64,000 nt of DNA. It comes from Montifringilla adamsi. Taxonomy: Eukaryota > Chordata > Aves > Passeriformes > Passeridae. The notes beneath the pieces were generated by a model. That model was not told the DNA's origin. It did not search any database and saw nothing but the letters and a program-made list of their open reading frames with translations. Location: assembly GCA_017590115.1 (NCBI GenBank), contig JAGGNK010009114.1:22573978-22637977 (forward strand), given 5' to 3'. Shown one piece after another: positions 60,401 to 64,000 of the stretch; the stretch's first letter is position 1; every line of letters begins with the position of its first letter. The position numbers and the translations under genes are program-made.

Positions 60401-61729
60401 TAGATAACAATGTGAGAGACTAGAAAAACTGGAGAATATATTATGGTCTTGGGTTTTGATATAAACCCATCTTTGTCCAGCAGGGAAATGGATGACACTG
60501 AAATTTTGGAGGAAAAATTTTGTCTGTCCCCATTCTGAGAAGAAATAGAAACATGTTTGTAGATCACCTTTCAAAAACTACTGGTTTTATCTTATTTTAA
60601 TCCTTACATAGTTACACAATCCAGGGATATGTACAGTAATTCTCTGATCTTCAGTTTTCCTCCATCATTTCTTTTTACATAAAAGCTCATTATACTGATA
60701 TTTAATTTTACCAACATTTTCTTATTTAGAGATAGAAGAAGCACAGGATACACACCAGTGCACAATACTTCCTCCAGTGCCACACCTATTGTCATTACAA
60801 AATATACAATCTTTATTTTGGAATAAATGTATCTTCCAGGACTTTTTATTGTTAACATAATTATGCACAGCTCATTTTCTAGCTCAAGGAGGGAAATAAA
60901 CTGTTTTAATAAAAAAACAGCTACTGCTGATATTTTGATTTTTCCCAAGCTTCCCTTTTCTCTTACCCTGAATACTTCTGTATTCTCCACAGCTCCCAGA
61001 TATTTTGCATTCTATGCCAGGATAGTTTATCTCCCGATGTAATGAGATTTTTGTAGTATGAGGAGATGCTTAAATCCCAATAATCCATCTCCCTCTCCCT
61101 CCTAGTGTGTCAAGAAAACCCAAATTAGAATTGTGGGACTACAGCAATTCTCTTTTTCAAAAAGGTTTTATACTGACAATACTTCAAAAACATTATTACA
61201 AAAATGTTTTATCTGGGGGAAGAAATGCTGGACTCAGATTTCCTTGATATGGAATACAACATGAATTTTTAAATGTATGGACACAATTAATTTTACTATT
61301 ACTACTTGATGAGAGCACTTTAAAAATTCATCTTTGGAAACCATATCTGTTAAAAATCTCTTTGGGCCAGGAATGTCTAATAATGCACTAAAAATAGCTC
61401 ACTATGCAATTATAAAGCACTTCAAAAAAATCAACTGAGTCAGTGTTTTTAAAATGTAACAGTACAGGAGATTTAACCTACAATTAAAAGTAACCTTTTA
61501 AGTTTTCTCAAGGATTCTTCTAAACTTATGTCAGGTTTCAATTTTTCCCTCACTTAGGTATTTTCAGGGTATCTGCTGACTATCACACAAATTAGGATTC
61601 TTTTATTACCAGCCTTTCTGCCCACACCTCTCAAACAAAAAAAGTCACATCTGCACAAAGTGCATTAAGACCAGAAAAGACAGTGTTAGAGGAACAGGAA
61701 CATCACTTACCTCATCAGCAATCATACAC
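39282..61729 (-). CDS. ZRANB3: ZRANB3 (annealing helicase/endonuclease AH2), 19 exons, 5' end outside the window
   Basis: A SNF2-family, PCNA-recruited ATPase that anneals DNA, reverses stalled replication forks and carries an HNH endonuclease. Exons in transcript order: 61729-61711, 59034-58856, 56443-56212, 54456-54371, 52431-52260, 51888-51760, 50928-50809, 50070-49951, 49458-49279, 48483-48331, 47732-47267, 46327-46124, 45656-45574, 44144-44043, 43156-43014, 41650-41519, 40665-40278, 39852-39721, 39380-39282. All junctions are GT-AG, phases agree, and the total is 3,139 nt (one base plus 1,046 codons with stop). The first visible residues are CMIADE, so about 50 N-terminal residues are beyond 64,000. 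Domains in order: SNF2 helicase lobes 1 and 2, PIP box, NZF zinc finger, substrate-recognition domain, HNH, APIM-like C-terminus. Confidence 0.96.
39383..39408 (-). repeat. ZRANB3: T26 homopolymer forming the polypyrimidine tract of the last ZRANB3 intron
   Basis: Minus-strand reading is 26 T followed directly by AG and the last exon. Homopolymers of this length usually vary in length. The branch point must lie upstream of the run, in the TCTC-rich sequence at about 39410-39420 or beyond. Confidence 0.9.
39721..40665 (-). CDS. ZRANB3: ZRANB3 zinc-cysteine and HNH endonuclease exons
   Basis: Exon 40665-40278 (388 nt) encodes SKGYLQALDNQGTPLCLSCQ, DTRFCCHACQEDFSIRSSQS, LRSKVFQIEHGVCQCCQHNA and RDAPRSQRKQLLESSW. 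Exon 39852-39721 (132 nt) encodes LNEMIRSPAEGQFWQVDHIQ and PVYSGGGQCSLENLQTLCTA-CHRE. Together they form the HNH nuclease module: cysteine pairs that would bind zinc, the VDH catalytic His, the conserved Asn of LENLQTLC, and the final His of CTACH. All are present, so an active nuclease fold is expected. Relative to human, a stretch before SKGYLQA is lineage-specific (LLPETENDPSALPLGQTDAG). Confidence 0.94.
40762..40797 (+). repeat. 18-bp tandem duplication in a ZRANB3 intron
   Basis: TTTATGTTCTGAAAAATC occurs twice in direct repeat, with a single difference at the last base. It lies 97 nt upstream (minus strand) of the 388-nt exon. Confidence 0.85.
41519..45656 (-). CDS. ZRANB3: ZRANB3 substrate-recognition domain exons
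   Basis: Four exons. 45656-45574 reads SDTFQIYDGLMFCASRNTDR and IHLYTK; 44144-44043 reads DGEPLNHNFIPLDIQLDNWE; 43156-43014 reads ILRFVKEWTHLTAMKQKIVR; 41650-41519 reads YVTREDVAAASLFKASSSGG and SVRLISKEM. They match the human substrate-recognition domain, which is needed for binding of forked DNA and for ATPase stimulation. The last exon ends at an AA/GTAGGT donor that overlaps an in-frame TAG, so intron retention would stop translation at once before the HNH module. Confidence 0.93.
46124..46327 (-). CDS. ZRANB3: ZRANB3 linker exon rich in charged residues
   Basis: 204 nt between a GTCTTTAG acceptor and a GAAG/GTAAAG donor. It reads ERNDEAPRSQTEKGVSEEPR and RYGERAEGSAEGRRGNLGEL, ending ESEKERGEG. 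Phase (2 + 67 codons + 1) fits the zinc-finger exon before it and the MFCASRN exon after it. The equivalent human region is also a poorly conserved acidic/basic linker, so this exon rests on phase and splice sites more than on similarity. A second frame is open through most of the exon but does not fit the phase. Confidence 0.85.
47267..47732 (-). CDS. ZRANB3: ZRANB3 exon with PIP box and NZF zinc finger
   Basis: 466 nt. It begins FEKDRQHDIRSFFSPK, in which QHDIRSFF (47694-47717) is the PCNA-interacting PIP box, identical to the human one. A long Ser/Lys/Glu linker follows with low similarity to mammals. It ends with WHCSACTYTNNALLPYCEMC (47289-47348), an NZF-type zinc finger with its four Cys and the Thr-Tyr pair used for K63-linked polyubiquitin binding. 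Both recruitment signals to modified PCNA are thus intact. Acceptor CCCTAG; donor GATG/GTGAGT. Confidence 0.95.
47759..47800 (-). repeat. CR1 LINE terminal fragment
   Basis: ACAGAATCATTTAGGTTGGA and the following AAAGACCTCTAA are the reverse complement of the usual avian CR1 3' end. It lies 27 nt upstream of the PIP-box/NZF exon, inside the intron. Confidence 0.8.
48331..52431 (-). CDS. ZRANB3: ZRANB3 second helicase lobe, six exons
   Basis: 52431-52260 encodes FFGKRRQWDCRGASNLEELH and IMIRRLKNDVLTQLPPKVRQ; 51888-51760 NLNATFAEWEKLMRS and LITRMYKETAIAK; 50928-50809 KFLVFAHHLSVLQACTEAVI; 50070-49951 ARYIRIDGSVPSAERIHLVN and VAILSIQAAGQ; 49458-49279 GLTFTAATHVVFAELYWDPG and QAEDRAHRIGQ; 48483-48331 KVTGSTLNGKKEKMQAEEGD. 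AHHLSML-type, DGSV, QAAGQGLTF and QAEDRAHRIGQ are helicase motifs IV to VI, the last with the arginines that contact ATP. Three exons of 120, 120 and 180 nt are all phase 0 and could be skipped without a frameshift. Confidence 0.95.
48741..48786 (+). repeat. CR1 LINE terminal fragment
   Basis: GGATGAGCTTTAAGGACCTT followed by TCCAACCTAAACCATTCTAT is a typical CR1 3' end. It sits in the intron between the QAEDRAHRIGQ exon and the VTGSTLNG exon. Confidence 0.8.
54371..59034 (-). CDS. ZRANB3: ZRANB3 first helicase lobe, three exons
   Basis: 59034-58856 begins MGLGKTIQAIAISYYYKNEW (GLGKT is Walker A) and continues PLLIVVPSSLRYPW. 56443-56212 encodes GISTSKVTILGYGLL, then VVVIDESHYMKSRNATRSKI (DESH is Walker B) and LLTGTPALGRPEE. 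54456-54371 encodes LFMQIEALFPRRFGTWNEYA. All motifs for ATP hydrolysis are present and nearly identical to human. The introns here are the longest of the gene (1.8 to 2.7 kb). Confidence 0.96.
57007..57030 (+). repeat. A24 homopolymer with A/C-rich lead-in
   Basis: Preceded by AACAAAAAACAAAACAAAAC. It may be a decayed poly(A) tail of a retroposed sequence, but nothing upstream is recognisable. It lies in a ZRANB3 intron; a second A15 run occurs at about 60207. Confidence 0.85.
58742..58822 (+). repeat. Probable CR1 LINE fragment
   Basis: AACTGGGAGGAGTGGCTGAT resembles an internal CR1 block, and CCCTGCTTGAGCAGGGGTGG resembles the block before the CR1 3' end. The two lie closer together than in an intact element, so this would be an internally deleted copy. 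It ends 34 nt before the Walker A exon's donor end. Confidence 0.5.
61711..61729 (-). CDS. ZRANB3: ZRANB3 19-nt microexon preceding Walker A
   Basis: TTATTTAG acceptor, then G-TGT-ATG-ATT-GCT-GAT-GAG, then a GTAAGTG donor. It encodes the end of a split codon (Arg in human) and CMIADE, which joins MGLGKT of the next exon to give the conserved SNF2 motif I (CMVADEMGLGKT in human). It is far too short to appear as an open frame; it was found by looking for the missing residues upstream of MGLGKT. Confidence 0.9.
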
Positions 61730-64000
61730 CTAAATAAGAAACAAAGGAAGATAGGAAAAGCAGAAATTAATACAAAATATAATATATAAACCAGTATTTA
61801 AAAATTGTTTACGCTAAATTTAAATTCTGGATTTACAGAACCAATGAAAGGGAAAAAAGGTGACTTCATTCCTCCAGATATCACCTACAAAAAGTGAATT
61901 TGGTATGAACTGAAAATAAGTACAACAAATATTCCAAAAATGATTATTCAGTTTGCTGACATTACTGCAGAACTTGCAATTTCAAAACTGAATTTCTGCT
62001 TAGGTCCACGGATAGATTAATTGTAATCGTAAGAGACACTTCCAAGACAAGAAGTGTATTTTCCATTTTCTTTTGTCTTTCAGAAACTGCAATGTTTTTG
62101 CTGCTTCATGACTAGGATTATTTATAATTCAGATGGATTTTTAAGATGTGCTTTCCAGAGCTGTCACATTTGTTTTGAAATAGAAGCAGACACTCCCTCT
62201 CCCCCGCCAATTGTACCAGCTAAAGTATTAGAAAATGAATTTGATTTTTTGCCCATTTTGGAGTCACTTGGCAATGCCACTCTGTGTAAAGACAATGACA
62301 ATTCCAAGTCCCCAGTCATAAACAGTAAATTCTGTTCAACATATTTACATTTTGTAAACATTAAATTCCATCTTTGACATTAATTTCTTAAAGGTATTTT
62401 AACCATTCTGTGATTCTATATGTGCACTGTGTAACTCAAATATAATGCTCCTTCCAGGAAAAGATGGGAAACATCTTCCAGGACTTACGTGTCTTTAACA
62501 AAATTTAACACAACAAGATATAAACATTCTGTATTTTGATCCAGAAAAATCTTTTCAAGTAATACAGAACTGCTTTTTTAGTGGTAGCTACTCTGAAGTT
62601 AGTGTAGCTGGCCAAAAAAAGATAAAATGTTTGATATTTTCAGAACCACAGTATACTGCTGTTTGCTCACTCTGCCTGCCAGTATAAATTCCAGTGTCTA
62701 CTAACTTCTGCAGTTTCGTTCAACTAAGGTAGAAAATTGATTCAACATTAATTCTTATACAACTCCATTTTTATAAGCAACAAACTATTTATTTGCGATT
62801 GCTTTGCAACTTCCCCCCTCCCAACTGTTAGGGATGGAGCAAAGAAAACAAAGGAAGAAAACAAAGCCCTCAGGTCTGCACAGATTTACAACGGAATAAA
62901 AAGGCAGGAAGAGAATTATTTTTAGTGGCAACTCATGATTGTGGGGCCTTAATGTCTGTGATTTGCAGCTGGGCAAAGACATTTATTTGCAGACAACTAA
63001 CACACAATTCTAATTTAAAAATAATGTCAGTTTTTGCTCAAAGACTGGAGTTTTTTTCCATTCAATACTCACTGTTAATTGCTTGAACTGAAGTTTACAA
63101 AACAAGCCTTTCTTTTTTGCAGATTCTTTGAGGCCAACTGCTTTCAGTACATTAATCATGTTTTTAAAAAACAGTTTGAGGCCTGAAATCAATTGGAATG
63201 CACAATAACCTACTGTTGCAGTAGTACTCCTTACACAAATGCAGCAAATGAGTAAGACTACAACTAACAGAGCAGAGACAGCTCAAGAATAAACCACAGA
63301 CCTTCTTCAGCAATAAAGATTATTTATTGTAGGAATATCAGAGCTGAAGTACAAATATAGCAATAACCAAGCTGCATTTGGTAGCAAGAAAATGTGGTAA
63401 AGAGGACAGGAATGAAAGTATTCCTTGCCAACTTCTGCTGCAAATAGAGAATTTGTCAGCAAATCAACTTAAATTTCAGTAGAATTGCATAAATAGTGAA
63501 ATGTTAATTATGCCAGGTCAAACAAAGAGAAGTGAGAATACGTAAGATCCTATTGCACTACTCTTTGGCACAGGTGAACTACTTGAATGCTCCTTCTTCC
63601 CTTCAGGATAACAAGCAAAAATGAAGAAATTCAGACTCATTTACAAATGACTCTGACAACTAGAAACTGAATAGCAAATAAAAAACTACCAACTTTAAAA
63701 GTATGTCAACCACAGAAACATGTTTTCCATAAAGCTAGATTTCTTCATTAGAGTGAAATGTAGCCACTGAAACATTGATGACTTTATCTGATGACAAATA
63801 AGAAATTGTTCTGCTTTTCTTTTTGCACTCATTTTCAGCCTGTACTCATAAAATCTTTGCTGCTATAGAGTACCTCCTGTTTTCATGTCTATTAACTTCC
63901 ACTGATTATCTCCTTAAGTTAAACTCCTTATGTAGCAGCAACAAAGTTGACGACTTTAAAATATTTATAGAAACTCATCATTTTGTTGATGGTAAATGAA
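61730..64000 (-). other. ZRANB3: ZRANB3 intron reaching the right edge
   Basis: No exon for the conserved N-terminal stretch (in human ...LLPFQKDGIIFALKRNG) was found on the minus strand up to the end, so that exon should lie beyond 64,000. A short CR1-like end (AACCATTCTGTGATTCTAT) is at 62401-62419. The plus-strand open frame at 62054-62377 has no recognisable homology and appears accidental. Confidence 0.7.
62400..62421 (+). repeat. Possible CR1 3'-end remnant
   Basis: AACCATTCTGTGATTCTAT is the usual CR1 terminal sequence, including the TGATTCTAT octamer-like end. No CR1 body precedes it, so it could be a very short insertion or a chance match. Confidence 0.4.

Noticed and set aside
62054..62377. 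Plus-strand frame of 107 codons inside the ZRANB3 intron
   Set aside because: No homology recognised, no exon signals; looks random.
1..64000. CRISPR arrays, phage, IS elements, operons, rRNA or tRNA genes, endogenous retroviral genes
   Set aside because: None seen. The window is ordinary animal chromosomal DNA with spliced genes; I noticed no tRNA-like cloverleaf and no retroviral gag, pol or env motif, though without tools small RNAs could be missed.

Overview
This is a 64 kb piece of a vertebrate nuclear chromosome, almost certainly from a bird. Three multi-exon genes with GT-AG introns fill it, in the order MAP3K19 (minus), RAB3GAP1 (plus), ZRANB3 (minus). This matches the conserved vertebrate block that in human is CCNT2-MAP3K19-RAB3GAP1-ZRANB3-R3HDM1 on 2q21. 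The introns are short, and the few dispersed repeats have the 3' ends typical of avian CR1 LINEs. There is no bacterial, phage, CRISPR or mobile-cassette content.

Layout. Positions 1-3.5 kb are non-coding flank: perhaps the 3' UTR of the expected neighbour CCNT2, then a CR1 fragment. MAP3K19 runs right to left from about 14.9 kb to about 3.5 kb. Its protein kinase domain is in two exons at 4.8-5.9 kb, and a 2.4 kb exon at 7.1-9.5 kb holds the long disordered region. A CpG island at about 15.4-16.35 kb separates it from the divergent RAB3GAP1. All 24 coding exons of RAB3GAP1 are present (15,964-36,865; predicted 979 aa). ZRANB3 converges on RAB3GAP1 tail to tail. Its 19 exons at 39,282-61,729 encode the protein from just before the Walker A motif to the natural stop. 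Only the extreme N-terminus, roughly the first 50 residues, lies beyond the right edge. I stitched every exon by hand from homology, splice sites and reading phase. RAB3GAP1 sums to exactly 980 codons, the ZRANB3 part to 1,046 codons plus one leading base, and MAP3K19 to 1,228 codons from the first in-frame Met.

Functionally the genes are unrelated neighbours: a MAP3K-type kinase, the catalytic subunit of the Rab3/Rab18 regulator, and a PCNA- and polyubiquitin-binding fork-remodelling translocase/endonuclease. I found no previously undescribed system. Points worth a second look are local: a 26-T acceptor tract on the last ZRANB3 exon, a diverged PCNA-binding APIM motif, a 19-nt microexon next to the ZRANB3 Walker A motif, recent tandem duplications in introns and beside a splice donor, overlapping upstream ORFs in MAP3K19, a NAGNAG acceptor next to its kinase domain, and a YY1 site that contains the RAB3GAP1 start codon.
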